Positions 38,723-49,653 of a stretch of 64,000 nt of DNA are shown here, piece by piece; position 1 is the stretch's first letter; every line of letters starts with the position of its first letter. The notes under the pieces are model-generated. The model had not been told where the DNA came from. It saw only the letters and a list, made by a program, of their open reading frames with translations, and searched no databases. This DNA comes from Phytohabitans sp036906915 (lineage in GTDB: Bacteria; Actinomycetota; Actinomycetes; Mycobacteriales; Micromonosporaceae). The translations under genes were made by a program, and so were the position numbers. Location: positions 62,001 through 126,000 of the forward strand of contig NZ_JBAKHX010000003.1 in NCBI RefSeq assembly GCF_036906915.1. Reading direction: 5' to 3'.

Positions 38723-40939
38723 TCAGGCGGCTGGCGCCCCACCCGGCTGCACGGCGCCGTTCACCGTCAGGGTGTACGGCGCGTACTGGTTGACCTGCTC
38801 GGTCGGCTCGTCGTACGCGACGATCGCGACCACCGTCGGGAACCCGGCGAACTGAGCGAGCTGCGCCCGGTCGAGCTGCACATTGCGCTTGTGGTTGTAC
38901 TGCGCCTGCAGCGCGATCTGGTTCTTCGCGTCGATGCCGACCAGGCGCACGCTCCAGTCGTGCACCTCGACCGGGTTGATCTCGGTCGGCGAGTCGAACG
39001 CCGCCAGGCTGGAGCCGTCGCTGATCGTCGTGCCGCCCAGCGTCACGTCGTCGATCAGCAGGCCACCCTCGTTGACGCCACCGTCGCTGACGTACCGGAT
39101 GCCCAGCAGCACCGTCTGGCCGGCGTACGCGGAGAGGTCGAATGTGTGCGGCTCGAACCCTTCGGTGGTGCCGTTGAGCGACGGCCCGAACGGGCCCGCC
39201 ACCGTCTTGTCACCGGCGATGGCGGTGTACGTCTCCCCGCCGTCGGTGGAGACCATGACGTACCCGTAGTCGTAACCGGCCTCGGCGCCGTACTTCGCGA
39301 GGAAGCTCAGCGTCGCGTTGGTGGCCGGCACGGCGACCTGGGTGACCGCGGCGTTGTCGAGGTTGTTGCCGTTGCCGGAGAACAGCACCGGGTTGCCCGG
39401 CCGGTCCGGGTCGTTGTCGACGACGGTCCACGCCAGCGGCAACGACGGCAGCACCTTCGCGCCCTGGAACGACAGCGACCGCAGCTCGCGGCCCTTGAGG
39501 AAGGTGCCGCCCGCGTTGCGCAGTGCCACATAGTCAGCGCCGTTGGGTGCGGCGCCGGGCTCGTCGTACGCGTCCGGGTTGGCCAGGTTGACCGTGGAGC
39601 GGACGCTGGCCGAGGTGACCTTCTTCTTCGGGATGCCGAGCATGACGCCCCGGCGGGACTCGCCAACGATCTTGTCGACGAGAACCGAGGTCTGGTAGTC
39701 GTGGATCACCTTGTACGGGTTGCTCTGGCCCTCGGCCTCCAGGGCGGCGTCGAGGCTCGCCAGGCCCTGGAACTCGCCGTCCCGGTGCAGCTTGGAGAGG
39801 ATCTCCGGGCCGAACTGGTCGTGCAGGTACAGCATGAACTGGTAGGCGTTGCCGTAGTCGGCGAGCACCTCGTTCGGCTGGCCCTCACCCCAGAGCGTCA
39901 GCGAGTTTTCCGGACCGCCACAGTCGCGCGGGTTCGGGTTGTACGGCGTCTGCACCGGCCCGAAACCCTGGAAGCAGTACAGGTGGCTGTCGGCGCCCCG
40001 GTCGAACACGGTGGCCGTGGTGTCGGAGTATCCGGTCAGCAACTGGGCGTAGTCCGAGAGGCCCTCGTTGATCCAGTTTCCCTCGAACGGGTCGGTGTAG
40101 TAGTGCAGCAGGTGCTGCCACTCGTGCGCGAACGTGCTCTCGTACGCGGTCGGCCTGGCGGGCCGGCTGGTGCACAGGTCGCTGGTCGGCTCGTCCGGCG
40201 GGTTGGCGCCGGTGCGGTGCGCCCAGTCGAACGCGTCGACGGTCATCACGTTGCGGTCGAGCAGCTCGTTGATCTGCGCCGAGAAGAAGCCCGCGATGTA
40301 GGTCGGCGCTTCCGGGAACGTGTAGTAGTTGTCGTCCCGGACATTGTCGATGAGTGCCACCGTGCGGTTGCCCGCGCCGCTGTAGTCGCCGCCGTTACCG
40401 TTGGCGTCCGGCGGCACGACCGCGTTGGTGCCGTCGCGGTCCGGCGGCGTGCTGAAGGCCGCGGTCTCCTTCGGGTACATGTTGGTGTCGAACTCTTCGA
40501 CGAAGTATTCGACCTGCTCGTCGGTGATCTGCGTCGAGTTCGGGATCTGTGCGCGGCAGTCACCGGCCGGGAACGAGGTGTCGTTGGCGACCCAGACCTC
40601 GATGTGGTCGCCGACGCCACGCAGTGTGTAGTCCTTGCGGTACAGGCTGCCCTCGACGTCGTCGAGGCCCAGCCACTGCCGGACGGTGCCCACCGGCGGC
40701 GTGTCGGCCTGAGCCTGGATCCGCTGGCGGGTCGATGCCTTCGGCTGGTACCGCTGCGGTACGTCGACCTTCTTGCCGTCGAGCTTGAAATCGGTTCGAG
40801 TCAGCTCTCGGAAGTCGCTCGGCTGGTTCGCATCGCGTACCGGTGCGGGGGCGGCTGCCGCCGACGATGCCGGGACGATGGTCACCAGGGGAAGGACGAG
40901 AGCGGTGGCTGCGGCCCCAACAATGCGGCTGCGTGCCAT
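38723..40939 (-). CDS. Secreted M6-like zinc metallopeptidase
   Basis: 738-residue secreted protein. It opens with a signal peptide (MARSRIVGAAATALVLPLVTIV, ending about ASSAAAA). The catalytic zinc site is HEWQH in FAHEWQHLLHYYTD, with the third ligand Glu probably in WINEGLSDYAQ. The C-terminal half holds a MAM/beta-sandwich-like domain (GILIDDVTLGGTTI-like region: GLLIDDVTLGG). Overall it resembles immune inhibitor A type peptidases. Substrates are unknown extracellular proteins. ATG 40939 is chosen as the frame to 40972 adds residues before the signal peptide. Monocistronic. Confidence 0.88.
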   Translation of the reverse strand: MARSRIVGAAATALVLPLVTIVPASSAAAAPAPVRDANQPSDFRELTRTDFKLDGKKVDVPQRYQPKASTRQRIQAQADTPPVGTVRQWLGLDDVEGSLYRKDYTLRGVGDHIEVWVANDTSFPAGDCRAQIPNSTQITDEQVEYFVEEFDTNMYPKETAAFSTPPDRDGTNAVVPPDANGNGGDYSGAGNRTVALIDNVRDDNYYTFPEAPTYIAGFFSAQINELLDRNVMTVDAFDWAHRTGANPPDEPTSDLCTSRPARPTAYESTFAHEWQHLLHYYTDPFEGNWINEGLSDYAQLLTGYSDTTATVFDRGADSHLYCFQGFGPVQTPYNPNPRDCGGPENSLTLWGEGQPNEVLADYGNAYQFMLYLHDQFGPEILSKLHRDGEFQGLASLDAALEAEGQSNPYKVIHDYQTSVLVDKIVGESRRGVMLGIPKKKVTSASVRSTVNLANPDAYDEPGAAPNGADYVALRNAGGTFLKGRELRSLSFQGAKVLPSLPLAWTVVDNDPDRPGNPVLFSGNGNNLDNAAVTQVAVPATNATLSFLAKYGAEAGYDYGYVMVSTDGGETYTAIAGDKTVAGPFGPSLNGTTEGFEPHTFDLSAYAGQTVLLGIRYVSDGGVNEGGLLIDDVTLGGTTISDGSSLAAFDSPTEINPVEVHDWSVRLVGIDAKNQIALQAQYNHKRNVQLDRAQLAQFAGFPTVVAIVAYDEPTEQVNQYAPYTLTVNGAVQPGGAPAA

Positions 40940-41058
40940 GTATCCCCCTTGTGAATGGACGCTGGTACACACCGATGCCTACCGGTACGCCCGTACGAGC
41001 GCAAGTGACCTTCCCGGATTATCCGATGTGGACGTCCGGAATGTCGGGAACGATGCGT

Positions 41059-41328
41059 TCAGGCTGCGCCTGAACCCGGACGCCGCTGGCGGATCCGCAC
41101 CAGCCCTAGCTGTCCGAGCATCACGCCCAAGGTGAAACGGTTGGGCGCGCCGAAGCGGCGCATGAGATCGCTGACCCGGCGCCGCACCGTGCGGTCGCTC
41201 GTGTCGAGATGGAAAGCGACCCGATGGTCGCTACGGCCAGTGAGCAACTCGGCGAGCAGCCGGTGCTCCTCTTCCGAGAGAGCGAGAGCCAACGGCACGT
41301 CGTCGGCCTCGTCGATGTCCAACTTCAT
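41059..41328 (-). CDS. Orphan LuxR-type helix-turn-helix protein
   Basis: 89-residue protein with only a LuxR/NarL-like DNA-binding domain: LALSEEEHRLLAELLTGRSD, then HRVAFHLDTSDRTVRRRVSDL and RFGAPNRFTLGVMLGQLG. There is no receiver domain. It is transcribed towards the metallopeptidase gene and may regulate it (inference). ATG 41328 is used; the frame to 41403 is probably not coding. Confidence 0.75.
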   Translation of the reverse strand: MKLDIDEADDVPLALALSEEEHRLLAELLTGRSDHRVAFHLDTSDRTVRRRVSDLMRRFGAPNRFTLGVMLGQLGLVRIRQRRPGSGAA

Positions 41329-41730
41329 GGAAGCCCTCCCCGTATGGGCATGCCCGCGGTTGACGGACCTCCTGATTGTGGACAGCGTGTGTGTCGTTGG
41401 CAACGGTGCGCTAATAGCGGATATCTAGCCCAACCCGGCTACTGGGGGCGTATGCGCTGGCCATCGGTGGTGGCCGGAAGCGGTCAAGTCCATTGTGGCC
41501 TCCCAAGGCATCGAATATGTTCCACGCGCCGATCGACTCCTTCGACGGCCTGGAGTCCGCATCGTGGAAGCTCATAAGAGAGGTGTCCGGGCGTTCAGGC
41601 CCAGCGGCAACCCGCGCAGCGTCGAGCTGACGTCGATCAAGGGCAATTGCATGGATCAAGGGCAAACGCACGTGGTCTAGAGATCGAACCACGTGCGTTT
41701 GCCCTTGATCGACGGAAGGCGCCGCGAGCG
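41329..41730. other. Intergenic region with palindromic element C
   Basis: 402 bases between two minus-strand genes. The right third is palindromic element C. The remaining 300 bases contain no credible gene; short open frames there lack ribosome sites and conserved-looking sequence. Confidence 0.6.
41632..41713. repeat. CACGTG palindromic element, copy C
   Basis: The best copy: perfect 23-base arms 41654-41676 and 41688-41710 around an 11-base loop. The left arm starts GATCAAGGGCAAACGCACGT. A third half-arm GTCGATCAAGGGCAATTGCATG lies at 41633-41653, so this copy is inverted relative to A, B and D, where the third arm follows. It is downstream of the MMPL gene. Confidence 0.9.
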
Positions 41731-43929
41731 CTAGTGGTGCGAGGAGTGGGGGAGCCACCCGAGCCAGCGGGGGAGGTACCAGTTGCGGTCGCCCAGCATG
41801 GCCATTACCGACGGGAGGAGCACGGCGCGGACGATTGTCGCGTCGATCAGGACCGCTACCGCCAGGCCGAAGCCCATCTCCTTCATCGACGTCATCGAGC
41901 CCGTAGTGAAGAGGCCGAACACGGCCACCATCACGACCGCCGCGCTCGTGATGACGCCGGCCGTGCCGCGGATACCCCGCGACACCGCGAGCTTGGTCGG
42001 CCAGCCCCGGTCGTAGCCTTCTCGGATGCGACTGAGCACGAACACGTGGTAGTCCATCGACAGTCCAAAGAGGATCACGAAGAGGAACAGCGGGATCCAG
42101 CTCGTGATGGCACCACGGGCGTGGAAGTCCAGCAGGCTCTCGCCCATTCCCTTCTGGAAGACCAGCACCAGCGCGCCGTAGGCGGCGGCGACGGACAGTA
42201 GGTTGAGCACGATCGCGGTGGCCGCCACGACGACCGAGCGGAACGACACGAGCAGCAGCAGGAACGCCAGCCCGAGCACGAACGCGAACACCAGCGGCAC
42301 GCTGCCGGTCAGCGCCTTGTTGAAGTCGACCGACTGGGCTGCCTCGCCGGTGACGGCCACCTCGGCACCGTCGACGCTCAGCACGGTAGCTGGGATGACC
42401 TTGTCGCGGAGTACGCGTACCGCTTCCTCCGAGGCGGCGTCGGTGCCGGAACCGGACAGGCCCAGGCTGATCCGCGCGACCGTCTTGTCCGGGCTTACCT
42501 GCACCGTGACCGGCTCGTGCAGCTTGCCGGTCGCGAGCGCGGTGGTCTTGAATGCTCCGATCGCCGCGGTCATCGACGCGCTGGTGACGTCCGCTGCCTT
42601 TACTACGACGACGCCCGGGTCGGCGCCGCCGGGGAAGGCGGCCGACACCTTGTCGTACGCGATCAGGGCCGGCTTGTCGTGCTTGAAACCGTCGGCACCG
42701 TCGGAGGCGGTGCGCATGCCGAGGGCGGGCGTCGCGAGCGCGATCAGAGCGGCCGCGGCGAAGGCCGCCGAGACGCCGGGCCGGCGCAGCACGACCTTGA
42801 GCACGACGCGCCAGAAGCGGCCGTTGGACTCACGCCGGTACAGGCCGGGGATGCGGCCGAGGTCGACCCGGTCGCCGAGCTTGGACAGCAGCGCGGGCAG
42901 CACGGTCAGCGAGCCGAGCGCGGCTGTCGCGACGACCAGGATCGTGCCGGTGGCGAGGCTGATGAACGCGGTGTCGTCGGTGAGGAACATGCCGGCCACC
43001 GCGATGATTACGGTGAACGCCGAGATGAGGATCGACCGGCCGGAGGTGGCCGCCGCGATGGCCAGCGCGGTCTCGGGGTCGGCGCCCTTGGCTCGCTCCT
43101 CGCGTTCCCGGCGGATGTAGAACAGGCAGTAGTCGACCCCGACGGCGAGGCCCATAAGCAGCATGAGGTGGGTGGTGGAGTCGGCGGTGGGGAAGAGGCG
43201 GCTCGCGGCGGCCAGCAGGCCGAGCGAGGCCATGAACGCGGTCAGGGCCAGGCCGAGCGGCAGCACCGCCGCCAGCAGCGCCCCGAACGCGACGATCAGG
43301 ATGCCGAGCGTCACCGGGATTGACAGCGTCGACAGCAGCGTCAGGTCCTCCTCCAGGCCCTGCATGATCGCCTTGTCGATGCTGGCGGCACCGGTCTGCC
43401 CGATGTACAGGTCGGGGTGGCGTTCCTGTACCCCGGCAACCGCGTCGAGCACCGGCTGCACCCGGTCAGAGGCGGTGTCGGCGTCGCCGGTCATGTCGAA
43501 TGTGACCAGCGCCGCGTGCCCGTCTTCGGAGAGGGCGTCGGTGCGTACGTTCTCCACCTGGCCCGTGGCCTCCACGGCGGAGACCGCGTCGCGCACCGCG
43601 CCCTGGAACGCTGGCGCGTCAGCGGTCAGCCCGCCGCTCTGCACGATCACCATCTCGCCGGCACGGTCGGGGAAGCCGGCCGCCTCGATCATTTTGTCGG
43701 CGCGCCGCGACTCACCGTTTCCGTAGTCGCTGTCCTTCGCCGCGATGGTCCCGATCGCGGCGGAGAGCACCGTGGCCGCTACCACGAAGAGCAACCACCC
43801 GAAGATCGCGGTGGCCCGGTGCCGCGCGCTGAAGCGGGCGACCGTGGCGGCCAGGTTGCGGGATCGCCGGTGCGTCGCCGGGGGCTCGCCCGGCCCGACG
43901 GCCGGTCGCTGCATGATGGATGTGGTCAT
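41731..43929 (-). CDS. MMPL-family (RND) transporter
   Basis: 732-residue transporter with two halves, each a helix, a large external loop and five helices. First half: VARFSARHRATAIFGWLLFV, and the helix-4 type motif MGLAVGVDYCLFYIRREREE. Second half: VLGLAFLLLLVSFRSVVVAA and LSMDYHVFVLSRIREGYDRG with conserved Asp and Tyr pairs for proton relay. Such proteins export lipids or drugs. ATG 43929 is supported by TAGCGT 7 bases upstream on the minus strand (leaderless). It faces a small membrane protein gene across a perfect palindrome that may control both. Confidence 0.92.
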   Translation of the reverse strand: MTTSIMQRPAVGPGEPPATHRRSRNLAATVARFSARHRATAIFGWLLFVVAATVLSAAIGTIAAKDSDYGNGESRRADKMIEAAGFPDRAGEMVIVQSGGLTADAPAFQGAVRDAVSAVEATGQVENVRTDALSEDGHAALVTFDMTGDADTASDRVQPVLDAVAGVQERHPDLYIGQTGAASIDKAIMQGLEEDLTLLSTLSIPVTLGILIVAFGALLAAVLPLGLALTAFMASLGLLAAASRLFPTADSTTHLMLLMGLAVGVDYCLFYIRREREERAKGADPETALAIAAATSGRSILISAFTVIIAVAGMFLTDDTAFISLATGTILVVATAALGSLTVLPALLSKLGDRVDLGRIPGLYRRESNGRFWRVVLKVVLRRPGVSAAFAAAALIALATPALGMRTASDGADGFKHDKPALIAYDKVSAAFPGGADPGVVVVKAADVTSASMTAAIGAFKTTALATGKLHEPVTVQVSPDKTVARISLGLSGSGTDAASEEAVRVLRDKVIPATVLSVDGAEVAVTGEAAQSVDFNKALTGSVPLVFAFVLGLAFLLLLVSFRSVVVAATAIVLNLLSVAAAYGALVLVFQKGMGESLLDFHARGAITSWIPLFLFVILFGLSMDYHVFVLSRIREGYDRGWPTKLAVSRGIRGTAGVITSAAVVMVAVFGLFTTGSMTSMKEMGFGLAVAVLIDATIVRAVLLPSVMAMLGDRNWYLPRWLGWLPHSSHH

Positions 43930-44008
43930 GCCGAAGACGCTATGAGCAGCGCTGATTCGCATCGATCCAGCGCGCACCCCACTTTCCGGTGGGGAACACC
44001 GCGCCGTC

Positions 44009-44030
44009 GTGGTAGGGCCAGCCCTACCAC
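44009..44030. promoter_or_regulatory. Perfect palindromic operator GTGGTAGGGC-N2-GCCCTACCAC
   Basis: Perfect 10+2+10 inverted repeat in the divergent MMPL / small membrane protein region. It ends 2 bases before a TATGGT -10 box (44033-44038), so a bound dimer would block that promoter. The regulator is unknown; no regulator gene is adjacent. Confidence 0.72.
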
Positions 44031-44045
44031 GCTATGGTCGTGGCC

Positions 44046-44195
44046 ATGTCTGACGAGTACATGGATCCGAGTGGCAACACCGAGGCGTTCCGTTCGTTCG
44101 CGACCGAGGCCGAGCCGGAGCAGGCCCCGTCGAAGCTGCCGCTGGTCATCGGCGTCGCGGTTCTCGCGGTCGTGCTGGTCGCGTTGACCCTGTTT

Positions 44196-44210
<15 letters not shown>
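44046..44210 (+). CDS. Small single-pass membrane protein
   Basis: 54-residue protein: acidic N-terminal 28 residues (MSDEYMDPSG...EPEQAP) and one hydrophobic helix LPLVIGVAVLAVVLVALTLF near the C-terminus, ending LAFG. ATG 44046 lies 7 bases after TATGGT, so the mRNA is probably leaderless. It is divergent from the MMPL transporter and shares its palindromic operator, suggesting a joint role. It overlaps the convergent ackA end by 15 bases. Function unknown. Confidence 0.7.
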
Positions 44211-45292
<1,082 letters not shown>

Positions 45293-45296
<4 letters not shown>

Positions 45297-47356
45297 GCGG
45301 CGGCCGCCTGGATCGCGGTGATCGCCACGGTGTTGACGATGTCTTTTACGGTGGCGCCCCGGCTCAGGTCGTTGACCGGGCGCCGGAGCCCCTGCATGAC
45401 CGGGCCGACCGCCACCGCCCCGGCGGAGCGCTGCACCGCCTTGTACGTGTTGTTGCCGGTGTTCAGGTCGGGGAAGACGAACACGGTCGCCCGGCCCGCC
45501 ACCGCCGAGCCGGGCAGCTTCGTCTGCGCCACCGTCGGGTCGATCGCGGCGTCGTACTGGATCGGACCCTCGACGGGCAGGCTGGGCGCGCGTTCCCGGA
45601 CCAGCGCGGTGGCCGCGGCGACCTTCGCCACGTCGGCACCGGTGCCGGACGTGCCGGTCGAGTACGACAGCATCGCCACCCGCGGCTCGATGCCGAACCG
45701 GGCGGCGGTCTGCGCCGACGAGAGCGCGATGTCGGCGAGCTGGTGCGCGTCCGGGTCAGGGTTGACGGCGCAGTCGCCGTACACCAGCACCCGGTCGGCG
45801 AGCAGCATGAAGAACACACTGGACGCCACCGACACGCCCGGCACGGTCTTGACGATCTCGAACGCGGGCCGGATGGTCGCCGCCGTCGTGTGCGTGGCGC
45901 CGGAAACCATGCCGTCGGCGCGGCCGGTGTGCACCATCATCGTGCCGAAGTAGCTGACGTCGCGGACCACGTCGCGCGCCAGATCCAGTGTCACGCCCTT
46001 GTGGCGGCGCAGCTGCGCGTACCGCTCGGTGAACTCGTCCAGCCACGGGCTCGTCGCCGGGTCGACGGTGCGCGCGTCGCCGATGTCGATGCCGAGGTCG
46101 CGCGCCTTGCGTACGATCTCGTCGGCGTTGCCCAGCAGGGTCAGATCGGCGACGCCGCGCCGCAGGAGGATCTCCGCCGCCCGCAGGATGCGCTCCTCGC
46201 CGCCCTCGGGCAGCACCAGGTGCCGCCGGTCGGCGCGCGCCCGATCGATCAGGTCGAACTCGAACATCAGCGGCGTCACCCGCGCCGACCGCGCCACGTC
46301 GAGTCTGGCGGCCAGTCCTTCGATGTCCACACTGGACTCGAACGCGCCGATCGCCGCCTCCACCTTGCGCGGGCTGGCCATCGTGGGGTGGCTCTCGATC
46401 CGGCTCGAAGCCTCGACCGTGGCGTAGCTGTCTTCGGGCACGGCCAGCACCGCCAGGCCCGCGTGCAGCCCTTCGACCAGCCGCATCGCCCGGGGGTCCG
46501 GCCGCTCGCCGAGGGTGAGCACGACGCCGGCAACCGCCGCGGTGCCGGCCACCCGCGCCGCCGCGGCCGCCACCAGCAGGTCGGCGCGGTCACCAGGCGT
46601 GATCACCAGGCAGCCGTCGGTCAGGTGGTCGGTCAGGATCGGCACGTGGGCAGCGCCCACGACGAAATCGAGCACGTCGCGGTCGAGCGCCGCCGCGTCG
46701 CCGGCCAGGCGGATGGCGCCCAACGCCTCCGCCACCTCGGCCACCGTCGGCGCCGAGACCGCCGGAACCTCCGGGATCGCGTACGCCGGCACCGGCAGAT
46801 CGGGCAGCGACGTGTCAGGGGGCACCCGGTTGGCGATCGCCGCCAGCACGGTCGCGCCGTGGTCGGTGAGACCGTGGTAGGCGCTGGCCAGCTCGGCGGC
46901 GATCGAGGCGCTGTCCTGCCCGAAGCCGTCGACCACCGCGACCACCACACTGCCGAACTCGGTGGCCAGCCGGGCGTTGAACGCGACATCGGTGTCGCCG
47001 CTCTCGCCGATGTCGCTGCCCACCACGACCATCGCCGGGTGACGCCGCTCCAGTTCGCGGTACCGGCCGACGATCAGGGAAATCAGCTCTTCGCGCTTGC
47101 CGTCCGCGATGAGCGCGGTCGCCTCGGCGTGCGTGACGCCGTACATGTCGTCGTAGGGCGCGTCGATCTGATACCGCTCGCGCAGCAGAACCAGGATCGG
47201 GTCCGTGCCGGCTGTGCTGGTTGGCCCTGCGGGCGTGAGCGGCCGGAACGCGCCTATGCTCGCGACCTGCCGCGACAGCAGCTCGGCCAGGCCGAGGGCG
47301 ATCGTCGACTTCCCACCGCCCGGGCCGAGGCCCGCGATGTACACGCTCCGCGCCAC
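45293..47356 (-). CDS. pta: Phosphate acetyltransferase (long form)
   Basis: 687-residue enzyme exchanging CoA of acetyl-CoA for phosphate. The N-terminal P-loop/BioD-like domain (about 1-220) has YIAGLGPGGGKSTIALGLAE; a DRTGG domain follows (about 220-330: DHLTDGCLVITPGDRADLL); the C-terminal PTA_PTB domain (from about 360) shows HLVLPEGGEERILRAAEILL, DGMVSGATHTTAATIRP, VFPDLNTGNNTYKAVQRS. All three parts are complete. GTG 47356. It forms an operon with ackA and is preceded by the FN3 gene on the same strand. Confidence 0.95.
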
Positions 47357-47365
47357 ACGATCAAC

Positions 47366-49594
47366 CTAGCTGGTCACCACGATCTTCACCGGTGTTGCGG
47401 GCGGCCCTTCACCGGTGTGGTTGGCCGCGCTCACCGTGACCTCGTATTCGTGCCCCGGAAGCAGGCCCGGCTGGAGGGCCGGCGGGTTGGCCGTCGGAAA
47501 CTCCGCCTTGACGAACTCTTCCTGCTTGGCCGTGAGGTCGCGGTAGTGCACCCAGTAGTGGATACCCGGGGCGAGCGGCTTCCAGGTCAGCGTGAGGGTG
47601 CCGGGGGCGGTCACGGTGGCCTTCAGGTCCGTGGGAGCCGTGGGCAGCGGCAGCATCGGGGTGGCGCGGACGGTCTGGCTGGGCGGGCCCTCGGCGCCGT
47701 GCCGCACGGCGGCCACCCGGAACTCGTACTCGTGCCCGTTGACCAGCCCGCCCACGATGCCGGTCGGCTCGTCGACGTGGAACAGGCTGCGGGTGAAGGC
47801 CCGCTGCCCGGTCGTGAGATCCCGGTAGTACAGGCGGTAGGTGAGACCGGCGGACGGGGCGTTCCACGTCAGCGTGGCGCGAGAGTCGCCGGGCGCGGCG
47901 CGCAGGCCGGTCGGAGCCGGCGGCGGCGCATACCGCGCTGTCGCCCGGGTCACCGCGGAAGGCGCCGACTCGCCGCTCGGCCCGATCGCCGCGATCCGGA
48001 ACTCGTACGCGTGGCCGTGCATCAGCGGCACGGTGGTGAACCCGCGGGCCTGGTCGATCGGGAAGTCGTGGCGGCGCCACTGCTCACCCTTGGTCGTGTC
48101 TCGCTGGTACAGCCAGTACCAGAGGTTGGCGCCGGGATTCGTCCAGGTCAAAGCGATCCGGCCGTCGGGGAGCGGCTTGGCGGTGAGGCCCTCCGGCACC
48201 GTGGGACGCGTGCGGACAGCGGTGACCGCGGCGGAGGGCGGCGACTCGGCGGCCGGCCCGTCGGCGCTGACCCAGAACTCGTACTCGTGGCCGTCTCTGA
48301 GCAGCCCGGCGTCGGTGGCGGTGCCGGTGACCGGGTGCGGCCGGCGGGCCGGATGCGTCTGGCCGGCGGTGACGTCGCGCTCGTACACCCAGTACCGCTC
48401 GGCGCCCGGGACGGCGCTCCAGCGCAGCGCCGGATGGACGTCGTTGACCGCCGCGCTCAGGCCGGTCGGTGCCTGGGCGCGGGCGGCGGGCTCGGCGAGC
48501 GGCCAGTCGACCTCGACGAACCGGGGCCGGTATACCCGCGCGTCGGCGTAGCTGGTGTCGGCGTCGAGGCTGTTGACGTTGTACGACACCAGCAGCTTTC
48601 CGGGGCGGGCAAGCTCGGGGTGCAGGCGCGCGTCGTACGACACCCGTGACGTGCCGGGCGTGGCTTCGGCGGGCGTGTGCAGCTGGAGCGGCCCCTCCCA
48701 CGGCCCGGTGGGCGCCGGCGCCGTGTAGGCCACGATCGCCGGGTTGAACAGCAGGTTGCCCTCGGTCGTCACCATGACGTACCTGTCGGCGACCCGCTGC
48801 ACCGAGTATCCGGTGCCCACCCCGCTGAGCAGGCGCGCCGACCGCTCCACGGCCGTCGACCAGCCGCTGCCGGTCCAGAACTCCCACGCCCCGCCCAGCT
48901 GGCCGGCCGGCACCCGGGCCACGTGCGCGAACCGCAGCGCGTCGTTGGTGCGCTCGGCGCCGTACACGTACGTGTGGCCACCGTCCTCCAGCACCGCCGA
49001 GCCCCACGCGATCCGGTCACCGAACGGCAGGTCGGTGACCTGCTTGGAAGCGAGCCCCGGCAGGTCGAACGTGGCCAGCACCGAACCGGTCAGCGTGAAG
49101 TCCCAGAGGCCGGAGCCGGTGCGGCGGTACCGGTTGTAGAACACCTGCAGGTGGTCGCCCTCGACGGTGCCGTCCTGCGCCCAGTAGTACTGGCCGGTGG
49201 CGGGCGGGGCGACGAGCGCGGCCGGCTTGTCAGGTGCGCCGCCGCGCAGGGTCAGCACCGGCTGGGCGCCCTCCTGCACGACGATCGTGTTGTTGATGAA
49301 GGCGGAGTCGCGGGGGCGCGTGTGATCGGCGTTTACCTTGCCGAGGAACGTGTCGGAGAACAGCCACGCGACCCGGCCGTCCGGGAGCGGCACCGAAGCC
49401 GTGTTGTCGCCGCCGGTCCACTGTCCACTGGTGTCTCCGTACCGGCTGAACATGCCCGTCAGGTCGGTCGCCGCCAGCCGCGGCGGCTTCGGCGGCTCAG
49501 GCGCCGCGCCACCGTCGTGATCCAGCAGAACAATCGCGAGCGCGCCCAGCACTAACAAGCCGGCCGCCCCCGCGAGCCAGCGCCCCGTATTCAT
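47366..49594 (-). CDS. Secreted DUF4185-like protein with four fibronectin type III domains
   Basis: 742 residues. An N-terminal hydrophobic helix (WLAGAAGLLVLGALAIVLL) acts as signal anchor. Residues of about 45-370 resemble the DUF4185 propeller domain (WTGGDNTASVPLPDGRVAWL, FSDTFLGKVN, YYWAQDGTVEGDHLQVFYNR). Four FN3-like modules follow (about 375-742). Each has a Tyr/Trp-x-x-Tyr/His-x-Arg-Asp-x-Thr core: YWVYERDVTAGQ, YWLYQRDTTKGE, YRLYYRDLTTGQ and YWVHYRDLTAKQ. The recurring RD-x-T stretch is not a standard FN3 feature. Probably a cell-surface glycan-binding or -processing protein. It precedes pta by 9 bases but is functionally unrelated. Confidence 0.82.
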   Translation of the reverse strand: MNTGRWLAGAAGLLVLGALAIVLLDHDGGAAPEPPKPPRLAATDLTGMFSRYGDTSGQWTGGDNTASVPLPDGRVAWLFSDTFLGKVNADHTRPRDSAFINNTIVVQEGAQPVLTLRGGAPDKPAALVAPPATGQYYWAQDGTVEGDHLQVFYNRYRRTGSGLWDFTLTGSVLATFDLPGLASKQVTDLPFGDRIAWGSAVLEDGGHTYVYGAERTNDALRFAHVARVPAGQLGGAWEFWTGSGWSTAVERSARLLSGVGTGYSVQRVADRYVMVTTEGNLLFNPAIVAYTAPAPTGPWEGPLQLHTPAEATPGTSRVSYDARLHPELARPGKLLVSYNVNSLDADTSYADARVYRPRFVEVDWPLAEPAARAQAPTGLSAAVNDVHPALRWSAVPGAERYWVYERDVTAGQTHPARRPHPVTGTATDAGLLRDGHEYEFWVSADGPAAESPPSAAVTAVRTRPTVPEGLTAKPLPDGRIALTWTNPGANLWYWLYQRDTTKGEQWRRHDFPIDQARGFTTVPLMHGHAYEFRIAAIGPSGESAPSAVTRATARYAPPPAPTGLRAAPGDSRATLTWNAPSAGLTYRLYYRDLTTGQRAFTRSLFHVDEPTGIVGGLVNGHEYEFRVAAVRHGAEGPPSQTVRATPMLPLPTAPTDLKATVTAPGTLTLTWKPLAPGIHYWVHYRDLTAKQEEFVKAEFPTANPPALQPGLLPGHEYEVTVSAANHTGEGPPATPVKIVVTS

Positions 49595-49653
49595 GCTGTT
49601 CGACTTTACGCGGGCAACGCTATTCCGGTTGCCCGCGTCGTCCTAGGTCGCCT

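Noticed and set aside
41495..41680. A 61-codon ORF before palindromic element C
   Set aside because: It ends inside the palindrome, has no ribosome site and no recognisable sequence.
45743..48649. Open frame of 968 codons on the plus strand across pta and the FN3 gene
   Set aside because: It spans two real genes and the gap between them, with the Val/Arg/Gly/Asp-rich composition typical of antisense frames.
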